Shown here one piece after another: positions 50,771-59,929 of a stretch of DNA of 64,000 nt. The position numbers and the translations under genes were made by a program. Position 1 is the first letter of the stretch, and every line of letters starts with the position of its first letter. The stretch is from Microtetraspora sp. NBRC 16547 (GTDB taxonomy: Bacteria > Actinomycetota > Actinomycetes > Streptosporangiales > Streptosporangiaceae), in assembly GCF_030268965.1 (NCBI RefSeq), contig NZ_BSSE01000007.1, positions 62,001-126,000 of the forward strand. Reading direction: 5' to 3'. Under the pieces are notes generated by a model. The model did no database searches and was not told the origin of the DNA. It saw only the letters and a list, made by a program, of their open reading frames with translations.

Positions 50771-51505
50771 TCAGCGGCGGCGCTCCAGGAACGCGGTCAT
50801 GCGGTCATGCTTCTCCTCGGTCTCGAACAGTACGGCCTGTGCCACGTCGTCGAAGCGGGGATGCGCGCCAGGCGGAGCGGCGAGGGCGAGCTTCGTCAGG
50901 CGCAACGCCAGCGGCGCGTTCTTGCCGATGCGGTCGGCCAACCGATCCGCGGCGGCCAACAGGTCCTCCTCGGGGACCAGCTCGTTCACCAGCCGGAAGG
51001 CCAGCGCCTCCTCGGCCGACACGACCCGTCCGGCGAGCAGGATCTCCTTGGCGAGCGGTTCGCCGACCAGCTCACGCAGTCGCCAGCATGCTCCGGCCGC
51101 GGCCATGATGCCGAGCCCCGCCTCCGGATTGCCGAAGCGGGCCCGTGGCGTGGCGATGCGGAAGTCGCAAGCGTAGGCCAGCTCGGCTCCACCCCCGAAG
51201 GCCGGACCGTCGACGGCGGCGATCGTGGGCATCGGCAGCTTGGCGATCCGGTCGAACAGGCCGCTGTTGATGCCCGCGAGCGCGTCCTCGCGGCGGCGCT
51301 CGCGCAGCTCGCGGATGTCCGCGCCGGCGGCGAAGACTCCGTCGGCCCCGGTGAGCACCAGCAGCCGGGGCCGCCTCTCGAGCTCGGCGCACACCTCGTG
51401 AAGATCGGCCACCATGGCCGCGTCGATCGCGTTGCGCACGTGAGGACGGTCCAGCCGGACCAGCATCCGACCCTGCCCCTCATCGATCTTCAATGTCTCG
51501 TTCAG
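50771..51505 (-). CDS. Enoyl-CoA hydratase/isomerase family protein
   Basis: About 244 aa crotonase. Oxyanion segments [14 protein letters not shown] and [20 protein letters not shown], then [20 protein letters not shown], where Glu is retained (NPEAGLG). Probably hydrates dehydroadipyl-CoA-type intermediates in beta-oxidation. The annotated start is unusual: TTG at 51493 is 18 nt from the AAGGAG at 51512-51517, while an in-frame CTG at 51503-51505 lies 6 nt from it and gives the more normal N-terminus [20 protein letters not shown]. Transcribed opposite to the rest of the box cluster. Confidence 0.88.
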   Translation of the reverse strand: MNETLKIDEGQGRMLVRLDRPHVRNAIDAAMVADLHEVCAELERRPRLLVLTGADGVFAAGADIRELRERRREDALAGINSGLFDRIAKLPMPTIAAVDGPAFGGGAELAYACDFRIATPRARFGNPEAGLGIMAAAGACWRLRELVGEPLAKEILLAGRVVSAEEALAFRLVNELVPEEDLLAAADRLADRIGKNAPLALRLTKLALAAPPGAHPRFDDVAQAVLFETEEKHDRMTAFLERRR

Positions 51506-51652
51506 GGGACTCTCCTTCGCCTAACATGCTACGAATGCGCACCGTCGCGTCATGATTGTGTCAATAATAGCCGCGGGTATTTACGGTCGGGGCCCGGCGC
51601 GGTGCCGGCACCGCCGTCCTCGTTTGTCGGTCGGGCACGGCACTATGTGCGC

Positions 51653-53749
51653 ATGACCGACGCACTCCACGCCACGCCCCTCGCCGACCAGGCCGAATAC
51701 GCCCAGGCCGTGCGGGTGGCGGTCGACGCGGCCGCCGCGTACTACGGCGCCGGCGACTCCGCTCTGGACGACGACGCCTACGACCGCCTGGTGCGCGGCA
51801 TCGAGGCGTACGAGACCGCCCACCCTGAGCACGTGCTGCCCGGCTCACCCACGGGAAAGGTGGCGGGCGGTGCCGTGACCGGAGACGTCCCGCACACCGT
51901 CCCGATGCTGAGCCTGGACAACGTGTTCTCCGCCGAGGATCTGGCCGGGTGGGCGGCCGGCCTGGAGCGGCGGCTGGGCCGCCCGGTCGAGATGTGGAGC
52001 GTCGAGCCCAAGCTCGACGGGCTGGCGGTGTCGGCCCGCTACCACGGCGGGCGGCTGGTGCAGCTCGTGACCCGCGGCGACGGCGTGGCCGGCGAGGACG
52101 TGTCACACGCGATCGGCACCGTCGAGGGCCTGCCCGAGGCGCTGCCGGAGCCGGTGACGGTGGAGATCCGCGGCGAGGTGCTGATGACCGCCGCCCAGTT
52201 CGAGGAGGCGTGCGCCAAGCGCACCGCCCACGACGGCACCACGTTCGCCAACCCGCGCAGCGCCGCCGCCGGCACACTGCGCGCCAAGGACCGGCCATAC
52301 CGCTGCGAGATGACGTTCTTCGGATACGGCGCGCTGCCGTTGCCGCCCGACGACGACGGCGACCTGGCCGGTCGGCTGCGGGAGCTGCCGCACAGCCGGA
52401 TCATGGACCTGGTCGCCGACCTCGGTGTGCAGACCACAGGCGCGACGCCCGTCGGCGTGATCGCCGTCGCCACGGTCGAGCAGGTTCAGGCCCGTGTCGA
52501 GGAGATCGCCGCGGTCCGCGCGGAGCTGCCGTTCGGCATCGACGGCATCGTCGTCAAGGCCGACCTGGCCGCCGACCAGGAGCAGGCCGGTTTCAGTTCC
52601 CGGGCGCCCCGGTGGGCCATCGCGTACAAGCTGCCCGCGGTTGAGAAGGTCACCAAGCTGGTCGGCGTGGAGTGGAACGTCGGCCGCACCGGCGTCATCG
52701 CGCCGCGCGCGGTGCTCGAACCGGTGCGACTGGACGGCAGCGTGGTCACCTACGCCACGCTGCACAACCCGGCGGACATCACCCGGCGCGGCCTCATGCT
52801 CGGCGACCACGTGACCGTCTACAAGGCGGGCGATGTGATCCCGCGAGTGGAGGCGCCGGTGGTGCATCTGCGGACCGGAGCCGAGCGGATGATCACCTTC
52901 CCGGACGCCTGCCCGAGATGCGGAGGCGACATCGACACCACGCAGCAGCGCTGGCGGTGCGCCCGCGGCCGGGCCTGCCACGCGGTCGCCTCGGTCAGTT
53001 ACGCCGTGGGCCGCGACCAGCTCGACATCGAGGGCCTGGGGGAGACTCGCATCGTCCAGCTCGTCGACGCCGGGCTGATCGCCGACTTCGCCGACCTGTT
53101 CACCCTGACCCGCGAGCAGATCCTCGGCTTGGACCGGATGGGCGAGACCAGCACCGACAACCTGCTGGCCGCCATCGAGCGGGCCAAGGCGAAGCCGCTG
53201 AACAAGGTGTTCTGCGCGCTGGGCGTCCGGGGGACCGGCCGGTCGATGTCGCGGCGGATCGCCCGCCACTTCGGCTCGATGGACGCGATCCGCGCCGCCG
53301 ACGCCGAGGCGCTGCAGGCCGTGGACGGCATCGGACCGGAGAAGGCGGCCGCGGTGGTGGAGGAGCTGGCCGAGCTCGCGCCCCTGATCGACCGGCTCGT
53401 GGCGGCCGGAGTGACGATGACCGAGCCGGGCGCGACCGCACCGGGGGCGACCGGGGCCGGCGGCGCGACGGAGACGGACGCCGGGCAACCCGCCGTCGAT
53501 CTCCCGCTCACGGGGATGGCCGTCGTCGTGACCGGCGCGATGACCGGCCCTCTTGAGGCGTTGTCCCGGACCGAGATGAACGAGCTGATCGAGCGCGCCG
53601 GAGGCAAGGCGTCCTCCAGTGTCTCGGCCCGTACCTCCCTGCTCGTGGCCGGTGAGAAGGCCGGTTCCAAGCGGTCCAAGGCGGAGAGCTTGGGGGTACG
53701 GATCGCCACCCCTGAGGAGTTCGCCGCAACAGTCCACGACTTCATCTGA
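51653..53749 (+). CDS. ligA: NAD+-dependent DNA ligase LigA
   Basis: 698 aa. Order: Ia domain ([23 protein letters not shown]), adenylation domain with [11 protein letters not shown] (Lys near 120) and [18 protein letters not shown] fold ([16 protein letters not shown]), Cys4 zinc finger CPRCGGD...CARGRAC, helix-hairpin-helix repeats ([35 protein letters not shown]) and C-terminal BRCT ([19 protein letters not shown]). Seals nicks with NAD+. A longer upstream frame is non-coding. The Ia region departs from the standard form ([10 protein letters not shown] rather than SPTQKVG), so it could be a second ligase copy. Confidence 0.95.
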   Translation: MTDALHATPLADQAEYAQAVRVAVDAAAAYYGAGDSALDDDAYDRLVRGIEAYETAHPEHVLPGSPTGKVAGGAVTGDVPHTVPMLSLDNVFSAEDLAGWAAGLERRLGRPVEMWSVEPKLDGLAVSARYHGGRLVQLVTRGDGVAGEDVSHAIGTVEGLPEALPEPVTVEIRGEVLMTAAQFEEACAKRTAHDGTTFANPRSAAAGTLRAKDRPYRCEMTFFGYGALPLPPDDDGDLAGRLRELPHSRIMDLVADLGVQTTGATPVGVIAVATVEQVQARVEEIAAVRAELPFGIDGIVVKADLAADQEQAGFSSRAPRWAIAYKLPAVEKVTKLVGVEWNVGRTGVIAPRAVLEPVRLDGSVVTYATLHNPADITRRGLMLGDHVTVYKAGDVIPRVEAPVVHLRTGAERMITFPDACPRCGGDIDTTQQRWRCARGRACHAVASVSYAVGRDQLDIEGLGETRIVQLVDAGLIADFADLFTLTREQILGLDRMGETSTDNLLAAIERAKAKPLNKVFCALGVRGTGRSMSRRIARHFGSMDAIRAADAEALQAVDGIGPEKAAAVVEELAELAPLIDRLVAAGVTMTEPGATAPGATGAGGATETDAGQPAVDLPLTGMAVVVTGAMTGPLEALSRTEMNELIERAGGKASSSVSARTSLLVAGEKAGSKRSKAESLGVRIATPEEFAATVHDFI

Positions 53750-53759
53750 GCCTCCGCCG

Positions 53760-54031
53760 ATCAGGACTCCGGGCTCGGCTGGCGGGGGTTCGGCGGCTTC
53801 CACGCGGTGCTGCTGTGTGTGGTCGTCGCACCGCTGACCCTGCGCACCGCCCGGCCCGCGGTTGCGCAGGCCACCACGGCGCGGGCATGATCTCGCCGGT
53901 CCTGCTCGGCTGGCTGGCCGACTCCGTCGGGCTCGCCCGCGCGTTCATGGTCGTGCCCCGTCGTGGGCGCCCTCGCCGGCGGCTCGCGGCCGGTCTCCTC
54001 CGGGGCCCGTGGCACCGCCGGAGAGGACTGA
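53760..54031 (+). pseudogene. MFS transporter C-terminal remnant
   Basis: Three short pieces in different plus frames make one MFS tail: GWRGFGGFHAVLLCVVVAPL, then GAGMISPVLLGWLADSVGLARAFMVVP, then VVGALAGGSRPVSSGARGTAGED and a stop at 54029-54031. At least two frameshifts and no N-terminal half. A non-functional leftover directly after ligA. Confidence 0.65.
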
Positions 54032-54074
54032 CAGACCCGACCCTTCAGCCGGTTGTCGGTGCGGCCCCGGGTTT

Positions 54075-54740
54075 TCAGGACTCCTGCTTCGCCATGAACT
54101 CGCGGAAGGTAGCCACCGTGCCCGCCCGATGCTCGCTCAGGCGGCGTATGAGATCGTCGGTGTCCCGCGCGCGGACCGCGTCGATGATGCCCTTGTGCTC
54201 GCGGTCCACCCTCTCCCGATTGCTCTCTTCGCTGTAGTAGAGGGAGCGGTAGACGTCGCTGGCATCCCACAGGATGCTCAGGAACCGCCGGAGGCGGGGC
54301 ATTCCCGCCGCGTCGATCAGGGTGAAGTGGAAGCGCCGGTTGGCCGCGGCCATCGCGGTGATCTCCCCGGCCTGTCCTGCGGCGACGACGTCGGCATGGG
54401 CGTCCTGCAGCCGCTGGATGTCCTCGTCGGTGATCCGCTCGACGGCGCGTCGCACCGCCTCGTCCTCAAGGATCTGCCTGATCCGGTAGACCTCGAGGAA
54501 ATCCTCCAGGGCGAGCTCTGCCACCATGTAGCCACGCCGGGGCCGGTAGATCACCTGCCCCTCGCCCTCGAGGATCTTCAGCGCCTCGCGGATCGGGACC
54601 CTGCTCACGCCGAGCTGGTCGGCCAGCGCGTCCTGCCGTATCGCCGAGCCAGGGGCCAACTGCCCGGTGAGGATGGCCCTGCGCAGTTGGTCCAGCACAT
54701 ATTGCTGGGTCGTCTGCGGGGGTCTGGCCTCGATGTCCAC
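54075..54740 (-). CDS. GntR-family regulator (FadR/FCD subfamily)
   Basis: 221 aa. Winged helix TTQQYVLDQLRRAILTGQL, ALADQLGVSRVPIREALKILEGEGQV, then a helical FCD effector domain with metal-ligand-like residues (RRFHFTLIDAAG, REHKGIIDAVRARD, LSEHRAGT). GTG 54740 taken as start (GGAG 9 nt upstream). Divergent from the CoA-transferase/glutaryl-CoA dehydrogenase pair, which it probably represses; a TTGGATCCAA palindrome lies between them. Confidence 0.9.
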   Translation of the reverse strand: MDIEARPPQTTQQYVLDQLRRAILTGQLAPGSAIRQDALADQLGVSRVPIREALKILEGEGQVIYRPRRGYMVAELALEDFLEVYRIRQILEDEAVRRAVERITDEDIQRLQDAHADVVAAGQAGEITAMAAANRRFHFTLIDAAGMPRLRRFLSILWDASDVYRSLYYSEESNRERVDREHKGIIDAVRARDTDDLIRRLSEHRAGTVATFREFMAKQES

Positions 54741-55152
54741 CGTTTCTACTCCGCCTCGTGGTCTCGCCTGACCGGCCCATCGGCGCTCGTCGGCACCGTC
54801 CGCTGCCCGCCGCGACCAGCCACGACCAGCCACGATTCGCCGTGATCGGCCGCGATGAGCCACGACCACCGGAGCCGGGGCGCGGCGAGGGCCGCTGCAC
54901 ACCCATGACTCTAGGGGGTCGAGTGGTGGGTGACTCCGAGGCTAGGCACCTAGGATCGTACAATCAATATTGGATCCAAAATAAAATCTTGGGCCGAAGG
55001 TCTTGCGGATGACGGCTCGGTTGGCCGAGCATCCATTCCGATCCCTCCGAGACTTCTCCGAACCCCAACCCCCCTCCCCGACCCCTCCGAACCCCGACCA
55101 TGGAGCAGATCATCAGCATGAGACTCCGACACCGGCCGCAGGAGGAACCCCG
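54741..55152. promoter_or_regulatory. Divergent regulatory region with GntR-type operator
   Basis: 412 bp without a gene. TTGGATCCAA at 54970-54979 is a perfect palindrome in an AT-rich pocket (54955-54990), and a related half-site ATTGTAC (minus strand, about 54956-54963) sits just upstream. Both resemble TTGnATnCAA-type FCD-GntR operators. The left part (54780-54900) is repetitive GC-rich DNA with CACGAxCAGCCACGA copies. AGGAGG at about 55140 serves the CoA-transferase. Confidence 0.5.
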
Positions 55153-56364
55153 ATGAGTGGACCGCTCGCCGGGGTCCTGGTGGCCGACTTCTCCCGCGTG
55201 CTCGCCGGGCCGTACGCGACGATGCTGCTCGCCGAGATGGGCGCCGATGTTGTCAAGGTGGAGCATCCCGGGCACGGAGACGAGACCCGCGCATGGGGGC
55301 CGCCGTACGCGGGCGGCGAGGCCGCCTACTATCTGTCGGTCAACCGCAACAAGCGCGACATCGCCCTCGACCTGAAACACCCGGAGGGCCGCCGGATCGC
55401 CACCCTGCTGTGCGAGCGCGCAGATGTGATCATCGAGAACTTCCGTCCGGGTGTCGCCGACCGCCTCGGCATCGGGTACGAGTCCGTGCGGCCGCGCAAC
55501 CCCGGCGTCGTCTACTGCTCGATCACCGGCTTCGGCAGGCAGGACCGGCCGGGCTTCGACGCCGCCGTCCAGGCCGAGAGCGGGCTGATGCACATCACCG
55601 GCGACTCCCCGAGCAAGGTCGGCGTCGCCATCGTCGACGTCCTCGCCGGGCTCAACGCGGCGGTGGCCATCCTCGGCCCCCTCTATCGGCGGGCGCTCAC
55701 CGGGACCGGGGCGCGGGTGGAGGTGTCCCTGCTGCACTCCGCCCTGTCGGCGCTGACCAACGTCGGGCAGAGCGCGCTCATCTCGGGCCAGGAGGCGAAG
55801 CCGTACGGCAACGCGCATCCGACGATCGTGCCGTACCAGACCTTCGAGGCGGCCGACGGCGGCGTCACCGTCGCGGTCGGGAACGACGCGCTCTACCGCG
55901 CCATGTGCGCGGCGATCGGACGCGACGACCTCGCCGCCGACCCCCGCTTCGCCACCAACCCGCTGCGGGTTCAGCACAGGGAGGCGCTGGTCGCCGAACT
56001 GAGCGCGGTCTTCCGCACCCGCCCAGCCGCCGAATGGACCCAGGTGCTGCTCGACGCGGGCGTGCCCGTCGGCAAGATCCGCGGCGTGCTTGAGGGCATC
56101 CGGGCCGCGGAGGATCCTGCGACCGTCACGGTCGAGCATCCGACGGCAGGGCTCCTGGAGCTGCTGCGCACCGGCTTCACGCTGACCGGCGACGTTCCGC
56201 CGACCCAGCCCCCGCCCCTGCACGGCGAGCACACCAGGGAACTGCTGGCCGAACTCGGCCTGACCGACGACGAGATCCGCCGTCTGGAGGCGGACGGCGT
56301 GGTCCGCCAACACCCCCATGACCGCGACGCCGCGTACCCCGCCCAGAAAGGTATAAACCAGTGA
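55153..56364 (+). CDS. Class III CoA-transferase (CaiB/BaiF), probable glutarate CoA-transferase
   Basis: 403 aa. Family landmarks: VLVADFSRVLAGPYATMLLAEMGADVVKVE, NRNKRDIALDLKHPEGR, VIIENFRPGV, SITGFG and catalytic Asp near residue 136 in RPGFDAAVQAESG. Such enzymes move CoA between acyl-CoA and a free acid. Pairing with glutaryl-CoA dehydrogenase by a GTGA overlap suggests succinyl-CoA:glutarate transfer, as for human SUGCT (inference). AGGAGG lies 7 nt before the ATG. Confidence 0.9.
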   Translation: MSGPLAGVLVADFSRVLAGPYATMLLAEMGADVVKVEHPGHGDETRAWGPPYAGGEAAYYLSVNRNKRDIALDLKHPEGRRIATLLCERADVIIENFRPGVADRLGIGYESVRPRNPGVVYCSITGFGRQDRPGFDAAVQAESGLMHITGDSPSKVGVAIVDVLAGLNAAVAILGPLYRRALTGTGARVEVSLLHSALSALTNVGQSALISGQEAKPYGNAHPTIVPYQTFEAADGGVTVAVGNDALYRAMCAAIGRDDLAADPRFATNPLRVQHREALVAELSAVFRTRPAAEWTQVLLDAGVPVGKIRGVLEGIRAAEDPATVTVEHPTAGLLELLRTGFTLTGDVPPTQPPPLHGEHTRELLAELGLTDDEIRRLEADGVVRQHPHDRDAAYPAQKGINQ

Positions 56365-57536
56365 AGACCCCCGACCCTCACGACTTTCTCGCCGTCGACC
56401 GCGATCTCACCGAGGAGGAACGCGCGATCCGCGACACGGTGCGCGCCTATGCCGACGCCGAGTTGCTTCCGCATGTCGCCGACTGGTTCGAGGCCGGCAC
56501 GATCCCGGACCCGCGTGGGCTCGCCAAGGGCCTGGGCGCGCTCGGCGTGTTCGGCATGCACCTGGAGGGGTACGGCTGCGCCGGCACGAACGCGGTCAGC
56601 TACGGCCTGGCCTGCCGCGAGCTGGAAGCGGTCGACAGCGGGTTGCGCAGTTTCGTGTCCGTCCAGGGTTCGCTGGCGATGACGGCGATCCACCGGTACG
56701 GCAGCGAGGCCCAGCGGGAGGAGTGGCTGCCTTCGATGGCGGCCGGCGACGCCATCGGCTGCTTCGGCCTGACCGAGCCTGATTCGGGCAGCGACCCTGG
56801 ATCGATGCGGACCAGGGCCCGGCGCGACGGCTCTGACTGGGTGCTCAACGGCGCCAAGATGTGGATCACCAACGGCTCCGTCGCCGATGTCGCCGTCGTG
56901 TGGGCCGCCACGGACGAGGGCATCCGCGGCTTCCTCGTGCCTCGCGGTACCCCCGGCTTCTCGGCGAACGTGATTCACAAGAAGCTTTCCCTGCGCGCCT
57001 CGATCACCTCCGAGCTGGTCCTGCAGGACGTCCGCCTGCCCGCCGACGCGCTGCTGCCCGGCGCCGAGGGGCTCAAGGCCCCGCTGTCGTGCCTGTCGGA
57101 GGCCAGGTACGGGATCGTCTGGGGAGCGGCGGGCGCGGCACGTGCCTGCTACGAGTCGGCGCTCGACTACGCCGGCAGCCGCGTGCAGTTCGGGCGGCCG
57201 GTCGCCGGCTTCCAGCTCACCCAGCGCAAGCTCGCCGACATGCTCATCGACGTCAACCACGCCATGCTGACGGCCCTACGGATCGGCCGCCTCAAGGACG
57301 ACGGTCAGAGCCACCACTCTCACATCAGCTTCGGCAAACTCGCCAACGTACGCGCCGCCCAGCGCGTGGCCGCCCTCGCCCGTGGCATCCACGGCGCCAA
57401 CGGCATCACGCTGGAGTACCCGGTCATGCGGCACATGGTGAACCTCGAATCGGTCGCCACGTACGAGGGCACGGAGGAGGTCCACGCTCTGAACCTCGGC
57501 CAGGTCCTGACCGGTACCCCCGCCTTCCGCCAGTAG
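56361..57536 (+). CDS. gcdH: Glutaryl-CoA dehydrogenase
   Basis: 391 aa acyl-CoA dehydrogenase. The N-terminus DFLAVDRDLTEEERAIRDTVRAYA is typical of GCDH. FAD and substrate motifs: GCFGLTEPDSGSDPGSM, WITNGSVADVAVVWA, FGRPVAGFQLTQRKLADM; catalytic Glu near residue 369 in ATYEGTEEVHALNLG. Oxidatively decarboxylates glutaryl-CoA to crotonyl-CoA, feeding lysine/tryptophan or glutarate carbon to acetyl-CoA. GTG start overlaps the CoA-transferase stop. Confidence 0.93.
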   Translation: MKTPDPHDFLAVDRDLTEEERAIRDTVRAYADAELLPHVADWFEAGTIPDPRGLAKGLGALGVFGMHLEGYGCAGTNAVSYGLACRELEAVDSGLRSFVSVQGSLAMTAIHRYGSEAQREEWLPSMAAGDAIGCFGLTEPDSGSDPGSMRTRARRDGSDWVLNGAKMWITNGSVADVAVVWAATDEGIRGFLVPRGTPGFSANVIHKKLSLRASITSELVLQDVRLPADALLPGAEGLKAPLSCLSEARYGIVWGAAGAARACYESALDYAGSRVQFGRPVAGFQLTQRKLADMLIDVNHAMLTALRIGRLKDDGQSHHSHISFGKLANVRAAQRVAALARGIHGANGITLEYPVMRHMVNLESVATYEGTEEVHALNLGQVLTGTPAFRQ

Positions 57537-57623
57537 TCGGCGGACGCGCACATCGTGAATGACCTGCGATAGGGGCCTGATGTTCGCGGTCTCGCTCCTT
57601 CAGGAGCTGGACCGACGAACGGA

Positions 57624-57661
57624 TGCCGGGCCGTTCCGCGACAACCGAGAACGGCCCGGCA
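57624..57661. terminator. Bidirectional terminator-like hairpin
   Basis: TGCCGGGCCGTTC / GAACGGCCCGGCA, a perfect 13-bp stem with a 12-nt loop, between the convergent gcdH and marR-type genes. Confidence 0.7.
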
Positions 57662-57724
57662 CCACAAGCAGATCGCCCCCGTACGGGTTGGGATGGGCCA
57701 CGCGCCACGCGGCGCGGTGAAAGG

Positions 57725-58228
57725 TCATCTGTCCGTGGTCTCCAGGTGCTGGACGACCTTCCTGAGGGAGTCGGCGAGTCCGCGGCGCTGCTCGCTGTCC
57801 AGCTCCTTGACCACGAAGGCCTCCTGCCGGTTGAAGTCGGGGAACAGTGTGCGCATCAGCCGTTCCCCCGACGAGGTCAGCTCCAACATGACCCGGCGCC
57901 CGTCCGTCGGGTGAGGGAATCGGCGCAGGTGCCGGTAGGACTCCAGGGTCTTGAGGACGCCGGTGAGCGTGCTCTTGGAGATGCCCGCCTCGGCCGCCAC
58001 GTTCCGGGTCTCGCTCTCACCCCATATCCACACGACCCACATGACGACGAAGCCGGTCCACGTGAGCCCGGTGTCGCGGAGCACGGTCTGCTCCAGGTGG
58101 TTGCGGATCGCCGAGGAAGCCCGGTAAATGTTCGACACCGCCCACATCGCCTCGAAGTCGATATTGAGTCCGCCGAGCCGGTCGCCGATGGCGTCCTCGG
58201 TCTGGCGCAGGGTGTGGTGTCCGGTCAT
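57725..58228 (-). CDS. MarR-family transcriptional regulator
   Basis: 167 aa. Dimer helices flank a winged helix: ETRNVAAEAGISKSTLTGVLKTLESYRHLRRFPHPTDGRRVMLELTSSGERL, the standard MarR recognition helix and wing (DGRR). ATG 58228 chosen; a GTG at 58237 is in frame, and neither has a clear ribosome binding site. Ligand and targets unknown; it is convergent with gcdH. Confidence 0.9.
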   Translation of the reverse strand: MTGHHTLRQTEDAIGDRLGGLNIDFEAMWAVSNIYRASSAIRNHLEQTVLRDTGLTWTGFVVMWVVWIWGESETRNVAAEAGISKSTLTGVLKTLESYRHLRRFPHPTDGRRVMLELTSSGERLMRTLFPDFNRQEAFVVKELDSEQRRGLADSLRKVVQHLETTDR

Positions 58229-58307
58229 GGTCTGCACGTTACGGCCCGTCGGCTCATTCGGCGAAATGTGTGATCACCCGGTACGGTGACCTGGCGCGTC
58301 CCCCGAC

Positions 58308-59000
58308 TCAGACCGATCGGGCGAGCCGGAACCCGAGGTCGTCGACGCGGAAGGTCGGGTGACTCTTCCGGCGGCACGACGCCCGGCACCCTCGGGGTCG
58401 ATCGAACCCGCCTCCGCCACGGAACACGCGGTACGGACCGTAGACCCCGGGATCATAGAGATCCCAACACCACTCCCACACGTTGCCGATCATGTCGTAG
58501 AGGCCCCACGCGTTCGGTGCCTTGGTCGCGACATCGTGCACCTCGCCGCCGGAGTTGTCGCGATACCAGGCGATCTCGTCCAGCTCTCCGTAGCGGACGC
58601 CGGAGGTCCCGGCCCTGCACGCGTACTCCCACTCCGCTTCGGACGGGAGGCGATAGCCGCCGGCCTCCCAGTCGCAGACCACGTCTTGCCCGTCGGGGTC
58701 GTCGCCTATCGAATAGCAGGGGTCCAGCCCGGTCGCTTCCGAGAGCAGGTTGCAGAACCGGACGGCATCGTTCCAGGAGACCTCGGTCACCGGCGTCCGC
58801 GGCCCCGCCGAGCTCGCGGGCGCCTCGCCTCGAACGGCGTGGTACAGCTTGCGGGTCACGGGACACGACGCCAGCCGGAAGGCTCCAACCTCGACCTTCC
58901 AGTTCGTCTTCGTGCCTTCGTCCCGCAGGACGATCTCTCCGGCAGGAATTCCGATCATGTGCTCGGCGACCGCATGGCGCAGTGTGGATTCAAGACTCAT
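58308..59000 (-). CDS. SUMF1/FGE-sulfatase-domain protein
   Basis: 230 aa C-type-lectin-like fold seen in formylglycine-generating and related enzymes: RLASCPVTRKLYHAV, PVTEVSWNDAVRFCNLLSEATGL, GYRLPSEAEWEYACRAGT, GLYDMIGNVWEWCWD, RVFRGGGGFDRPRGCRASCR and GFRLARS. The catalytic Cys pair of true FGE (CxxxxC in the GGSYLC... loop) is not in its usual place, and no sulfatase is nearby, so a different or non-catalytic role is more likely. Start ATG 59000 (MSLESTLRHAV). Confidence 0.85.
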   Translation of the reverse strand: MSLESTLRHAVAEHMIGIPAGEIVLRDEGTKTNWKVEVGAFRLASCPVTRKLYHAVRGEAPASSAGPRTPVTEVSWNDAVRFCNLLSEATGLDPCYSIGDDPDGQDVVCDWEAGGYRLPSEAEWEYACRAGTSGVRYGELDEIAWYRDNSGGEVHDVATKAPNAWGLYDMIGNVWEWCWDLYDPGVYGPYRVFRGGGGFDRPRGCRASCRRKSHPTFRVDDLGFRLARSV

Positions 59001-59115
59001 CGCGGACCCGATCCTATGCCGATCATGCAGAACACGGCTGTTCGCGAACGCGACCACACGCGCCAAGGGCTTGGAGGCGCCGCGAGTGCGGTGCGACAAG
59101 GCTTCGGTCAACCGG

Positions 59116-59358
59116 TCACCCCTCCGCGAGGGTCACCAGCTTGGTGACCGTGTTCCAGTTGCGTGCGGTGGCGGGGACGCCCAGACGCTTGTCCAGCAGC
59201 GGTTGCAGCCGGGTGCGCCGCAGGCCGTCGGGGAAGTACATGTACAGCTCACGCCTCCCGACGCGCATCTCCTCGGGCGCGCAGGCCGCCGGGTCGATGC
59301 CCTCCAGCGTCGCCCGGTCGGGCGCGCCGGCGAGGAACAACACCGTGAACCTGGCCGG
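59116..59358 (-). pseudogene. DUF1697 protein, C-terminal fragment
   Basis: Minus frame reads RFTVLFLAGAPDRATLEGID, APEEMRVGRRELYMYFPDG, LGVPATARNWNTVTKLVTLA, the end of DUF1697 proteins. The N-terminal 90-100 residues (with the usual GINVGG motif) are missing; DUF4259 coding sequence ends only 14 bp upstream. It has a TTG that could start a 75-aa peptide, but a deletion remnant is more likely. Confidence 0.7.
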
Positions 59359-59371
59359 AGAGGGGTCGCCG

Positions 59372-59779
59372 TCATGGCTTCGTGGTGAGGGCCTGCCGGT
59401 ACGGCGCGAGCGTGTCCAGCCACTGCGCCACTGCGCCGGACTCGTCCCACAGGTCGTACAGCTCGTTGTCGTCGGGACGCGCCGCTCGGTCGAGCGTGGC
59501 GAGGGCCAGGTCGCGCAGCGAGTCGGTCACGGTGAAGGGATGGCGGTCGAGCCATTTGGTGGCGATCATGTTCGGCTCGGAACCGATCAGCCGCGCGCCG
59601 ACGAGGCAGGCCGCGGCCACGGCCTCGGACAGTTCAGGCGCCTCGACGTAATCCTCCTGGGCGAGAATCTCGCGCATGGTCAGGGCGAGCCCGCCGGGCA
59701 CGTCCTCCATCTGGTCGAGGTCGCCGAGAGCGTCGAGCGCCCCGTCGTTGTCGAACGGCCCGATGTCCCACGCGCCCAT
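59372..59779 (-). CDS. DUF4259 protein
   Basis: 135 aa. Starts MGAWDIGPFDNDGALDALGDL, the hallmark opening of DUF4259, and continues with a helical body (EAVAAACLVGARLIGSEPN, DLALATLDRAARPDDNELYDLWDESG). Cytoplasmic, function unknown. The ribosome binding site is probably GGAGG (59784-59788 on the plus strand as cctcc). Confidence 0.88.
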   Translation of the reverse strand: MGAWDIGPFDNDGALDALGDLDQMEDVPGGLALTMREILAQEDYVEAPELSEAVAAACLVGARLIGSEPNMIATKWLDRHPFTVTDSLRDLALATLDRAARPDDNELYDLWDESGAVAQWLDTLAPYRQALTTKP

Positions 59780-59929
59780 GTCAAACCTCCGGTATGTGAT
59801 CGGTCGAGCGTGATCGTAGTGACCGCCTCCGACAATTCCCCCGCTCGCTCTCGTAGCGCCGGCCGGAGTGCCGCGCCTGGCAGGCGATCACGTTGGTCCG
59901 GCCCTCGTCGAGCCCGCACCGTATACCCC

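Noticed and set aside
50738-51652. N-terminal extension of LigA back to 50738
   Set aside because: The 305 extra codons overlap the enoyl-CoA hydratase antisense and lack homology; ATG 51653 gives a standard LigA N-terminus.
58308-59000. True formylglycine-generating enzyme partnering a sulfatase
   Set aside because: The catalytic Cys pair is not in place and no sulfatase gene lies in the window.
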